From assembly GCA_030831375.1 (NCBI GenBank), contig JAURLF010000145.1, positions 1 to 9,736 of the forward strand: a stretch of DNA of 9,736 bases, written 5' to 3'. Origin of the DNA: Gaiellales bacterium. GTDB taxonomy: Bacteria > Actinomycetota > Thermoleophilia > Gaiellales > F1-60-MAGs149. This document shows, piece after piece, positions 1 to 6,704 of the stretch (positions are counted from its first letter, which is position 1; each line of letters opens with the position of its first letter). The translations under genes and the position numbers were made by a program. Under the pieces are notes generated by a model, which worked only from the letters and a program-made list of their open reading frames with translations, had not been told where the DNA came from and did not search any database.

Positions 1-1569
1 GCTGGAGGTGGCCTCGTCGAGGATCAAGAGGCGCGGATCGACGAGCAGCGCGCGGGCGAACGCGATCAGCTGCCGCTGGCCGATCGAGAGCCGGCCGCCG
101 CGCTCCTGCACGGGCGTGTCGTAGCCGTCGGGGAGCTCGTCGATGAAGGCGTCGGCGCCGACCTCGCGGGCCGCGGCCGCCACCTCGGCGCGGGTCGCGT
201 CGGGGCGGCCGAAGGCGATGTTGTCGTGGATGGTGCCGTTGAAGAGGAAGCCCTCCTGCGGCACGATCGCGATCTGGCGGCGCAGCGACTCCTGCGTGGC
301 GCGGCGCACGTCCGTGCCGTCGATCAGGATGCGGCCCGCCTGCGGGTCGTAGAAGCGCGCGAGCAGCTTGATGATGGTTGACTTGCCGGCGCCCGTGTGG
401 CCGACGAGGGCGACGGTCTGGCCGGCCTGGACGGCGAGGTCGAGGCCCTCGAGGACGGGCCGCTCGGGGTCGTAGCCGAAGCGGACGTCCTCGAAGGCGA
501 CGGCGCCCGCGATCTCGGGCAGCGCGATCGCGTCGTCCGCGTCGGCGATGGTGGGCGCGTCGTCCATCACGTCGAGGATCTTGTCGAGCGCGGCGGAGCC
601 CGCGAGGAACGTGTTGTAGACCTGGCTGAGCTGCTGGACGGGGTCGAAGAAGCTCGCGAGGTAGCCGATGAAGGCGACGAGGACGCCGATCTCGATCGCG
701 CCGTCGACGTACAGGAAGCCGCCGTAGCCGAACACGATGCAGGTGGCGACCGCGGCGAGGATCTCGACCGTGGGGAAGTACCAGCCGCTGGAGGTGACGG
801 TGCGGTGGTTGGCGTCGCGGTACGACTGGTTGAGCTCGCCGATCTGGGCGCGGCTCGATCCCTCCCGCCGGTAGGCCTGGATCACGCGGATGCCGTTGAG
901 GTCCTCCTGCAGCGCCGCGGTGACCAGGCCCAGGCGCTGGCGCATCTGCCCGTAGGCGCGCGCCGACTGGCCGCGGAAGACGAACGTCATCACGGCCATC
1001 AGGGGGAAGACGACGATCGTGGCGAGCGCGAGGCGCCAGTCGAGGACCAGCAGGATGCCGCCCGCCACCACCAAGGTGAGGACGTTGCGCACCGTCGAGG
1101 TGATGCCGTCGGTGACGAGCTGCTGGAGCGCCTCGACGTCGTTCGTCAGGCGCGAGATCAGGACGCCCGTGCGGCGCCGCTCGAAGTAGCCGAGGCTGAG
1201 GGTCTGCAGGTGCCGGAAGAGGTCGACGCGCAGGTCGTTGAGGACGCGCTCGCCGACCCAGCCGGTCAGGTAGGTCTCGATGCGGCTAAGGCCGATGCCG
1301 GCGACGCCGATCGCGACGACGACGCCGGCGATCCCGACGAGCAGGCGCGTGTCGCCGGGGATGATCGCCGAGTCGATCGCGGTCTTCAGGAGCAGCGGCA
1401 GCGCGAGCGTGCAGCCCAGCACCCCGAACATCGCGAGGATGGCGCCGAGCAGGCGCAGCCGGTACGGGCGCACGTAGACGCCGAGCCGGCGCACGTTGCG
1501 CAGGCCCTTCTTGCGCAGGCCACGGCCCGACGCGACCTCGCCGCCCGCCGGTCCCCAGCCGCGGCTCAT
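1..1569 (-). CDS. ABC exporter half-transporter, catalytic-site subunit (3' end cut by window)
   Basis: Membrane-bound half of a type IV (B-family) ABC exporter: an N-terminal six-helix transmembrane domain, then a nucleotide-binding domain (NBD). The ATG at 1569 begins MSRGWGPAGG and the frame is open to the window edge (523 codons visible). Seen in the NBD: Walker A GHTGAGKST (residues 390-398), Q-loop VPQEGFLF with Gln438, a non-canonical signature LSIGQ (494-498) and Walker B LILDE with the catalytic Glu519. The sequence stops at the D-loop, so the H-loop His and C-terminus lie outside. The ATG overlaps the TGA of the upstream ABC gene (ATGA), and a GAGGAGG ribosome site sits 7 nt before it, so the two are surely co-translated. 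Family knowledge: such pairs form heterodimeric drug, lipid or peptide exporters; the substrate cannot be read from sequence. Identity as an ABC exporter is near certain. Confidence 0.96.
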   Translation of the reverse strand, partial: MSRGWGPAGGEVASGRGLRKKGLRNVRRLGVYVRPYRLRLLGAILAMFGVLGCTLALPLLLKTAIDSAIIPGDTRLLVGIAGVVVAIGVAGIGLSRIETYLTGWVGERVLNDLRVDLFRHLQTLSLGYFERRRTGVLISRLTNDVEALQQLVTDGITSTVRNVLTLVVAGGILLVLDWRLALATIVVFPLMAVMTFVFRGQSARAYGQMRQRLGLVTAALQEDLNGIRVIQAYRREGSSRAQIGELNQSYRDANHRTVTSSGWYFPTVEILAAVATCIVFGYGGFLYVDGAIEIGVLVAFIGYLASFFDPVQQLSQVYNTFLAGSAALDKILDVMDDAPTIADADDAIALPEIAGAVAFEDVRFGYDPERPVLEGLDLAVQAGQTVALVGHTGAGKSTIIKLLARFYDPQAGRILIDGTDVRRATQESLRRQIAIVPQEGFLFNGTIHDNIAFGRPDATRAEVAAAAREVGADAFIDELPDGYDTPVQERGGRLSIGQRQLIAFARALLVDPRLLILDEATSS

Positions 1570-3401
1570 GCGGAGGCCTCCTCGTGCTCGACGGGCATCA
1601 GCACGTGGTCGCCGTCGGCGCTGACGAAGCGCCGCTCGACGAGGCCGTGGTCGTGGATCTCGCGGTACACGCCGGACGAGCGGATCAGCTCGTCGTGCGT
1701 GCCGTCGGCCACGACGCGGCCGTCCTCGAGCACGACGATGCGGTCGGCGAGCGCGATCGTGGAGAGGCGGTGGGCGATGATCAGGGTGGTGCGGCCCCGC
1801 ATCACCTCCTCGAGGGCGAGCCGGATGCGCGCCTCCGTGGAGGCGTCGACCGACGCGGTGGCGTCGTCGAGGATCAGGATGCGCGGGTCGAGGAGCAGCG
1901 CGCGCGCGATCGCGATGCGCTGGCGCTGGCCGCCCGACAGGGTCAGGCCGCGCTCGCCGACGAGGGTGCCGTAGCCGTCGGGGAGCTCCTCGATGAAGCC
2001 GGCGGCCTGCGCGCGCTGCGCGGCCAGGCGGACCTCGTCGTCGGTCGCGTCGGGGCGGCCGAAGGCGATGTTGTCGCGGATCGACGCGGAGAACAGGTAC
2101 GTGTCCTCGGCGACGATGCCGATCGCGCCGCGCAGCTCGTCGAGGCGCAGGCGCCGCACGTCGACGCCCTCCACGAGGACGCGGCCCCGGTCGGCGTCGT
2201 AGAAGCGCGGCACGAGCTGCGTCAGCGTCGTCTTGCCGGATCCCGTCGGGCCGATGATGGCCACGGTCGAGCCGGGCGCGACCGCGAGGTCCACACCGCG
2301 GATCACGGGGCGCTCGGGGTCGTAGCCGAAGACGGCGCCCTCGAAGCGGATCGCACCGCCGCCCGCCGGCAGGGGCTCCGCGTCGGCGGGCTCCGTCACG
2401 TCGGTCGGCATGTCGAGGATCTGGAAGATGCGCTCCGACGAGGCGATGAAGCGCTGCGTGTCGCCGATCCAGCCGCCGAGCATGCGCAGCGGCATCACCA
2501 TCAGGGCCACGAGCAGGCCGTAGGTGACGAAGTCGCCGAGGCTCATCGAGCCCCGCACCACGGCGTAGCCGCCGACGCCGATCAGGAGCGCGATCGAGAT
2601 GGTGGGCAGGAAGTCCATGATCGGCACGTAGATCGAGCGCAGCCGCGTCGCCTCGACGTTGAGGGTGAAGACGCGCTCGGTGCGGTCGTCGAAGCGGCCG
2701 ACCTCGCGGTCCTCCTGCCCGAACGCCTTGATCACGCGCACGCCGACGACGCTCTCCTCGGCCTGCGTCGTCACCTCCGCCAGGGCCTGCTGGGCCTCGG
2801 CGGTGACGGGGTGGACGCGGCGCGCGTACATCACGGCGAGGACGACGAGCGGCGGCACGATCACCAGCACCATCAGCGCCACCCACGCGTTCATCCACAG
2901 GAGCACGCCGGTGACGGCGGCGACGGTGACGATGTGCTGGGTGAAGAAGAGAATCCCGTAGCCGAGGTAGAGGCGCAGCGTCGTCAGGTCGACGGTGGCG
3001 CGGCTCATGATCTGCCCCGTCTGGTTGCGGTCGAAGAACGGGAACGACAGGGACAGCAGGTGGTGGTAGACGAGGTTGCGCAGGTCGCGCTCGATGTCGA
3101 CGGCCATCGTGCCGGCGATGATGCGGCGCAGGTACATGACGATGAAGCGGCCGACGGCGAGGGCGAGGATCAGCCCGATCAGGTAGCGCAGCTGCTCCGT
3201 GTCCTTCGGGCGCATCGCCTCGTCGACGACGCGCCCCGTCGCCCACGGGATCGAGATCGTCAGGCCCTGCCCGGCGATCGCCAGCACGATCGAGATGATC
3301 AGCGCGGTGCGGTGCGCGCGCACGAGCCCGACGCCGCGGCGCAGGGTCGGCCAGAAGCGCGCGTCGGCGCCGGAGGTGAGTTCGCGGGGGTGCTGGTCCA
3401 T
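1566..3401 (-). CDS. ABC exporter half-transporter, degenerate-site subunit
   Basis: Partner half of the heterodimeric ABC exporter, 611 aa from the ATG at 3401 (begins MDQHPREL); a TTG at 3431 would add 10 residues. Neither start has a convincing ribosome site. In 611-aa numbering, six hydrophobic segments lie at roughly 32-52, 73-93, 150-170, 171-192, 265-285 and 290-310. The NBD has Walker A GPTGSGKTT (384-392), canonical LSGGQ (488-492), Walker B ILILD followed by Asp513 where the catalytic Glu normally is, and H-loop His544. The Q-loop reads VAEDTYLF, with Glu432 replacing Gln. These changes mark the degenerate NBD of a TM287/288-like heterodimer. The stop overlaps the start of the next ABC gene; 64 bp separate it from the DUF2007-like gene upstream. 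Substrate unknown. Confidence 0.95.
   Translation of the reverse strand: MDQHPRELTSGADARFWPTLRRGVGLVRAHRTALIISIVLAIAGQGLTISIPWATGRVVDEAMRPKDTEQLRYLIGLILALAVGRFIVMYLRRIIAGTMAVDIERDLRNLVYHHLLSLSFPFFDRNQTGQIMSRATVDLTTLRLYLGYGILFFTQHIVTVAAVTGVLLWMNAWVALMVLVIVPPLVVLAVMYARRVHPVTAEAQQALAEVTTQAEESVVGVRVIKAFGQEDREVGRFDDRTERVFTLNVEATRLRSIYVPIMDFLPTISIALLIGVGGYAVVRGSMSLGDFVTYGLLVALMVMPLRMLGGWIGDTQRFIASSERIFQILDMPTDVTEPADAEPLPAGGGAIRFEGAVFGYDPERPVIRGVDLAVAPGSTVAIIGPTGSGKTTLTQLVPRFYDADRGRVLVEGVDVRRLRLDELRGAIGIVAEDTYLFSASIRDNIAFGRPDATDDEVRLAAQRAQAAGFIEELPDGYGTLVGERGLTLSGGQRQRIAIARALLLDPRILILDDATASVDASTEARIRLALEEVMRGRTTLIIAHRLSTIALADRIVVLEDGRVVADGTHDELIRSSGVYREIHDHGLVERRFVSADGDHVLMPVEHEEASA
1577..1583 (-). 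promoter_or_regulatory. Strong Shine-Dalgarno site for the downstream ABC gene
   Basis: On the minus strand the bases read GAGGAGG with a 7-nt spacer to the ATG at 1569. The site lies inside the last codons of the upstream ABC gene (encoding part of HEEASA). It is one of the few strong ribosome sites in the window and supports both the ATG choice and coupling between the two half-transporters. Confidence 0.8.
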
Positions 3402-3405
3402 GCTC

Positions 3406-3420
3406 GGGCGCGCGGCGCCC
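3406..3420 (-). other. Stem-loop just upstream of the ABC gene start
   Basis: A perfect 6-bp inverted repeat (GGGCGC / GCGCCC) with a 3-nt loop ends 4 nt before the ATG at 3401. If transcribed, it would sit where the ribosome binds, so it could modulate translation of the ABC gene. In DNA this GC-rich such short repeats also arise by chance. If the TTG at 3431 is the true start, it lies within codons 4-9. Confidence 0.25.
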
Positions 3421-3465
3421 ACACAGGTCAACGCCCGAGGGGCCGCGCGGCTTCCCGAAGCATGC

Positions 3466-3675
3466 CTAGCGCAGCCCGAAGTGCGCGTCGACGAGCTCGG
3501 CCGCCTCGGCGTGGCGCGACTCGTCGACGAACAGGATGCGCGGCCCGCCGCCGAGGAAGTCGGGCGCGTCGAGGCCGGGCTGGCGCTGGATGACGACGTC
3601 GATGCCCGCCTCGGCGAGGAGGCCCGCGATCATCTCCGCCTCGGTCAGGTTCGGGGCCCAGGTGAGGCGCCTCAC
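3466..3675 (-). CDS. Small DUF2007-like protein (putative signal-transducing protein)
   Basis: A 69-residue protein beginning at a GTG that overlaps the rnz stop (GTGA), with GAGGAG just upstream at a short spacing. The pattern is that of the DUF2007 family: an N-terminal strand ending in APNLTEAEM, a helix (AGLLAEAGIDVVI) describing an ageing-free ligand-sized alpha/beta unit, a middle segment with a Gly-rich FLGGG turn, then an edge strand RILFVDES and a C-terminal helix (HAEAAELVDAHFG). Family proteins are short alpha/beta-fold domains often described as GlnB-like and putatively regulatory, but no biochemical role is established. Its position between rnz and the ABC exporter genes suggests co-expression only. 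The family call rests on pattern recognition and no function is claimed. Confidence 0.75.
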   Translation of the reverse strand: MRRLTWAPNLTEAEMIAGLLAEAGIDVVIQRQPGLDAPDFLGGGPRILFVDESRHAEAAELVDAHFGLR

Positions 3676-4628
3676 CGCTCCTCGCGCCCCCCGCCTTTGA
3701 CCAGCGCCGGCGCCCCCTTCTCCCGGAACGGCACCTCGACGAGGTCGAGGTCGCGCGGCACCACGGTGTCGGGGTGGATGGCGCGCGCCTCCTCCTCGAC
3801 GAGCCGCGGCGAGGCCCGCATCGAGACGTGCGTGAGGGCCAAGAGGCGCACGCGCGCCTCGTGGGCGAGCTCGGCCGCCTCGCGCGCCGTCGAGTGGTGC
3901 GTGTCGCGGGCGCGGTCGAGGTCCTCGTCGAGGAACGTCGCCTCGTGGACGAGCAGGTCGCAGTCGACGGCGCGCGCGAGGATCGCGTCGCAGGGGCGCG
4001 TGTCGCCCGAGAAGACGAGGGTGCGACCGTGACGCGTATCGCCGACGAGGCCCGCGGGCTCGACGACGGTGCCGTCGTCGAGGGTGACGGCCTCGCCGCG
4101 CTGGAGCGCCCCGAACAGCGGCCCGAAGGGCACGCCCGCGGCGGTGGCGGCATCGGCGTCGAAGCGGCCCGGGCGGTCGTCCTCGACGAGCGCCCAGCCC
4201 ACGCTCGGCACGCGGTGGCGCGTGCCGACCGCCTCCAGCCGGTAGCCGTCGCCCTGCACCTCCTGGCCCGGCTCGAGCTCGACCGCGGCGAACGGGTACG
4301 GGAGGCGGCCGATCACGGGCTGCAGCTGGTCGAGGACGCGCGCGATGCCCTCCGGGCCGTAGAGGGCGAGCGGGGCGGTGCGCTCGCGCAGCGCGAACGT
4401 GCGCAGGAGGCCCGGCAGGCCGAGGATGTGGTCGGCGTGGCCGTGCGTGATCAGGATCACGTCCACGTCCGAGAGGCCCGCGACGGACTGCAGCAGGCGC
4501 CGCTGCGTGCCCTCGCCGCAGTCGACGAGGATGCGCTCGCCGCCGCGGCGCACGAGCGTCGCGGCGGTCTGCCGGCGCGCGGACGGCACGGAGCCGGCCG
4601 TGCCGAGGAAGATGACGTCGAGGTCCAC
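3672..4628 (-). CDS. rnz: Ribonuclease Z (tRNA 3'-processing endonuclease)
   Basis: A 318-aa short-form RNase Z of the metallo-beta-lactamase superfamily. Cytoplasmic, normally homodimeric, it cuts precursor tRNAs after the discriminator base so that CCA can be added. The di-zinc ligands are all visible at family spacing: the THGHADH motif gives His62, His64, Asp66 and His67; His138 lies in GTRHRVPSVG; Asp209 in FSGDTRPCD; His267 in LTHVSM. The conserved HSTAREAAELA helix (from His245) and LLVHEATF are present. The segment around 150-185 (PGRF...GVPFGPLFGALQRGE) matches the flexible exosite arm that grips tRNA. The GTG start puts FLGTAGSVP at the usual N-terminal position. A TACGCT box ends 9 nt before the GTG and there is no Shine-Dalgarno site, so an own leaderless promoter is possible. 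The stop overlaps the DUF2007-like start. Confidence 0.95.
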   Translation of the reverse strand: MDLDVIFLGTAGSVPSARRQTAATLVRRGGERILVDCGEGTQRRLLQSVAGLSDVDVILITHGHADHILGLPGLLRTFALRERTAPLALYGPEGIARVLDQLQPVIGRLPYPFAAVELEPGQEVQGDGYRLEAVGTRHRVPSVGWALVEDDRPGRFDADAATAAGVPFGPLFGALQRGEAVTLDDGTVVEPAGLVGDTRHGRTLVFSGDTRPCDAILARAVDCDLLVHEATFLDEDLDRARDTHHSTAREAAELAHEARVRLLALTHVSMRASPRLVEEEARAIHPDTVVPRDLDLVEVPFREKGAPALVKGGGREER

Positions 4629-4637
4629 CGCGGGGGA

Positions 4638-4643
4638 AGCGTA
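4638..4643 (-). promoter_or_regulatory. Candidate -10 box (TACGCT) for rnz
   Basis: On the minus strand TACGCT lies 9 nt before the GTG start of rnz, in the 37-bp gap after the TPR-like gene. The spacing would put transcription start at or within a few bases of the start codon, giving a leaderless or near-leaderless mRNA. No convincing -35 is visible. The call rests on the same TAnGCT pattern recurring before other genes here. Confidence 0.35.
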
Positions 4644-4665
4644 GAAGGCGCCGGGAAGGGCGGGG

Positions 4666-5724
4666 CTACGAGGCCGTCAGGGCCTCGGCGATGCGCTTGA
4701 CGAGGGCCCGGTCGGCCGCCGCCGGGTCGAACACGACGGCGTCCGAGTAGAGCTCGAAGGCCCTCGAGGCGTCGCCCGCGGCGAGGGCGGCCTTGGCCCT
4801 GGCGAGGGTGGCCTCCGCGGCGTCCGCGCGGACCGCGGCCAGCCGCGTCGGGGCGTCGGCGAAGCCGCCGAGGCCCGTGAAGCCGTCGATCGCCTCCTGC
4901 CAGTCGCCGGCCGCGTAGGAGGCCTCTGCGCGGTCGTACGCGTTCTGCGACGCGAAGCTCTGGTTGGCGACGGCGCTCGTGTGCGCGTTGACCTGCGCGA
5001 CCATGATCTTCTGGGCGGTGGCCTGCACCTGGCCGAGATCGGGGCGGATCTGCATCGCCTGGTCGATCGACGCGCGCGCGCCGGCGAGGTCGCCCGCGTT
5101 CAGCTGCGTCTCCGCCTGGATCGACAGGTTGACGGCGTCGCGGACCTGGCCGCGGTTGCGGACCCAGTCGCGCGCCGGGTTGACGACCGCCACGGACGCG
5201 ACGGCGAGCAGGACCAGCATCAGGAGCGCGCCCATGATCCGCCCGCGCGGCACGAGCCGCGGCACCCAGCGGTCGAGCCAGTGCGCCTGCCGCCAGGCGA
5301 GCCACGCGCCGATCAGGATGACGGGCACGAAGACGGCGGCCGCGATCCGGCTCGTGGCGGCCGCCGCGGCGAGGGCGACGAGGCCGAGGCCGACGGCGCC
5401 CTGCAGCGCGTAGCGGTTCGTCGGGCGCAGCACCACCACCCCGTCGGTGCCGACGTCGCCCGGGGCCGGGCGGCAGCGCACGCCGTGGCGCTTGAGGACG
5501 TCCTCGGCGAAGTCGAGCGGCTCGCGCTCCGCCTCCGCGATTTCCTCGTCGGTCGCGTCGTCGGGGAGCGGCTCCGGGTCGTAGGGCAAAGGCAGGAGCT
5601 CCAAGAGGTCGCCGACCCGCATCGACAGCCCCGCCTCGCCCGCGTCGGCGGCGCGCTGGCGCAGATGCTGCGCGCGGGAGCGCAGCTCGCCCCACGTGAT
5701 CCGCTCCGGAGCCATCGTCGCCAT
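4666..5724 (-). CDS. Membrane-anchored protein with TPR-like C-terminal repeats, function unknown
   Basis: A 352-aa protein from the ATG at 5724 (MATMAPERIT). Residues 1-100 are soluble and acidic in the middle (PLPDDATDEEIAEAEREP, about 52-69). Three hydrophobic segments follow at about 107-124, 127-144 and 162-181. The C-terminal 170 residues are Ala-rich helical pairs typical of TPR-like repeats: one around 190-240 (LNAGDLAGARASIDQAMQI), one around 264-300 (AAGDWQEAIDGF) and one around 305-345 (ALAAGDASRAFELYSDAV). Such repeats usually mediate protein-protein contacts; no catalytic motif is seen. Alternative starts are ATG 5715 (349 aa) and ATG 5775 (369 aa), the last overlapping the abiEii stop as ATGA. 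I prefer 5724 because a TATGCT box ends 9 nt upstream, as at rnz. It lies 37 bp upstream of rnz, probably in the same transcription unit. I do not recognise a named family. Confidence 0.8.
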   Translation of the reverse strand: MATMAPERITWGELRSRAQHLRQRAADAGEAGLSMRVGDLLELLPLPYDPEPLPDDATDEEIAEAEREPLDFAEDVLKRHGVRCRPAPGDVGTDGVVVLRPTNRYALQGAVGLGLVALAAAAATSRIAAAVFVPVILIGAWLAWRQAHWLDRWVPRLVPRGRIMGALLMLVLLAVASVAVVNPARDWVRNRGQVRDAVNLSIQAETQLNAGDLAGARASIDQAMQIRPDLGQVQATAQKIMVAQVNAHTSAVANQSFASQNAYDRAEASYAAGDWQEAIDGFTGLGGFADAPTRLAAVRADAAEATLARAKAALAAGDASRAFELYSDAVVFDPAAADRALVKRIAEALTAS

Positions 5725-5733
5725 CCGGGTGGG

Positions 5734-5739
5734 AGCATA
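5734..5739 (-). promoter_or_regulatory. Candidate -10 box (TATGCT) for the TPR-like gene
   Basis: TATGCT on the minus strand, followed by 9 nt and the ATG at 5724. This is the same box and spacing as at rnz. No Shine-Dalgarno is visible between the box and the ATG, which fits a leaderless start. No clear -35 is seen. Confidence 0.4.
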
Positions 5740-5742
5740 CCG

Positions 5743-5782
5743 GCTGGGCGCCCGCATCCGGACGGCGGGCATCATGCCCAGC
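5743..5782 (-). terminator. Nested stem-loop at the end of abiEii, possible terminator
   Basis: An outer 7-bp pair (GCTGGGC at 5743-5749 with GCCCAGC at 5776-5782) encloses an inner 6-bp pair (GCCCGC 5750-5755 with GCGGGC 5765-5770). A 9-nt loop (5756-5764) and a 5-nt bulge (5771-5775) complete it. It spans the abiEii stop codon and ends just before the candidate promoter of the TPR-like gene. There is no T-run, so it is not a classical intrinsic terminator; it could be a U-tract-less one or an RNA-stability hairpin. If the TPR-like gene starts at 5775, the hairpin would be inside coding sequence. Confidence 0.4.
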
Positions 5783-6704
5783 GCTCCTCGTCGGGACGCC
5801 ACGTTCCTGTTGCGGTGCCGGCCAGGACGGGAGTGAGGAACCGGCCGGCGATCGCGTGCGCCTCCGCGAAGCCGATGCCGGCGTGCATGGTCGCGCGGTC
5901 CCAGCGTCGGGACCAATCGTCCAGAGCGGTGGGGTCGAGGGCGAGTCGGGCGGGAAGTGGTCGGGCGAGACTCCCCCGGCGTAGGCGTGTTGCCGCTTCG
6001 TCGGCGAGTGCACGGGTGAGATCGGTCGCGGGGACGTCACGGATCTGCTGTGCGGACATGGCGATGTCGGCGAGGTCGCGGGCGCGTGTCGAGTGCGCGC
6101 GGCGGGCGCCGTGGATCTCGAACATCGCACATGTCTTCTGGGCCAGCTGGTGGGCGATGGGGATGACCGGCAGGCCCGGGATCCCGTCGACCTCGGCGAG
6201 CCCCGTCAGCGGCTGAAGGCGCTCCGGGTGCTCGATCGGCGGCGGCGCCGTGGCGACCGCGATGTCGATCGGGAATGCCGCCCAGGCCGTGGAGCCGAGC
6301 GCCGCCACCGCTCGGAGCTCGACGACGTCGCCGTCGACCAGAGTCCGGTCGGCATCGCGCGGCGCGGTGAGCTCGTAGCGCAGGAAATCGCCGCACGCGA
6401 CCGTGGCGGCGCCGGCGATCGCGTTCCGCACGTCGCCAGCTGTCCGGTCGAGCGCGGGGACGACGAGATCGACGTCAGCCGAGGTGCGACTCCGCGCGAG
6501 ACGCAGGGTCAGTGCGACGCCGCCGCACAGGGCCCATGGGGCGTCGAGTCCGACGGTCAGGCGCACGAGCAGCCGCCGAAAGGCGATCTCGGTCAGGCGC
6601 CGACTCGCCTGCTCGCGGGGGAAGCGGTCGCGGATGCGATCTGAGAGCCCCTGGCGGGTAGCCTGCGCGCTGTCCCACGGCCACGGTGGGTCTAGGTCTC
6701 CCAC
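5772..6704 (-). CDS. abiEii: AbiEii/AbiGii-family nucleotidyltransferase toxin (type IV TA)
   Basis: A 310-aa AbiEii-type nucleotidyltransferase, the toxin of a type IV toxin-antitoxin pair that acts in abortive phage infection; related toxins modify tRNA with nucleotides. The fold's landmarks are visible: a basic N-terminal helix ending LTEIAFRRLLVRL, the CGGVALTLR loop (Gly61-Gly62), RTSADVDLVV with the metal-binding pair Asp77/Asp79, a later strand FPIDIAVA with Asp147, and the C-terminal HQLAQKTCAMF (Lys190) and STRARDLADIAM (Arg209-Asp210, Asp213) motifs. HQLAQK carries Gln189 where Glu is common. The frame is open far upstream, but that is antisense/other-frame sequence. The GTG at 6704 is chosen because it gives a normal family length and overlaps the last codons of abiEi by 13 bp, as expected for a co-translated pair. 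Confidence 0.9.
   Translation of the reverse strand: MGDLDPPWPWDSAQATRQGLSDRIRDRFPREQASRRLTEIAFRRLLVRLTVGLDAPWALCGGVALTLRLARSRTSADVDLVVPALDRTAGDVRNAIAGAATVACGDFLRYELTAPRDADRTLVDGDVVELRAVAALGSTAWAAFPIDIAVATAPPPIEHPERLQPLTGLAEVDGIPGLPVIPIAHQLAQKTCAMFEIHGARRAHSTRARDLADIAMSAQQIRDVPATDLTRALADEAATRLRRGSLARPLPARLALDPTALDDWSRRWDRATMHAGIGFAEAHAIAGRFLTPVLAGTATGTWRPDEERWA

Noticed and set aside
397..1974. 525-codon plus-strand open frame
   Set aside because: Antisense to the ABC genes; composition is low-complexity (Asp, Ala, Arg, Gly rich) with no domain motif, while the minus strand shows Walker A, Q-loop, signature and Walker B.
3402..3431. TTG start giving a 621-aa ABC subunit
   Set aside because: No ribosome site for the TTG and the extra 10 residues (TTG codon onward) add nothing family-like; kept only as an alternative to ATG 3401. 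The TTGACC there was also considered as a -35 box but has no matching -10.
1584..3593. 669-codon plus-strand open frame
   Set aside because: Mirror of the 1566-3401 ABC gene caused by GC-biased third positions; it also runs through the end of the DUF2007-like gene.
3774..6216. Plus-strand open frames opposite rnz, the TPR-like gene and abiEii
   Set aside because: Antisense shadows; the minus-strand frames carry intact metallo-beta-lactamase and nucleotidyltransferase motifs.
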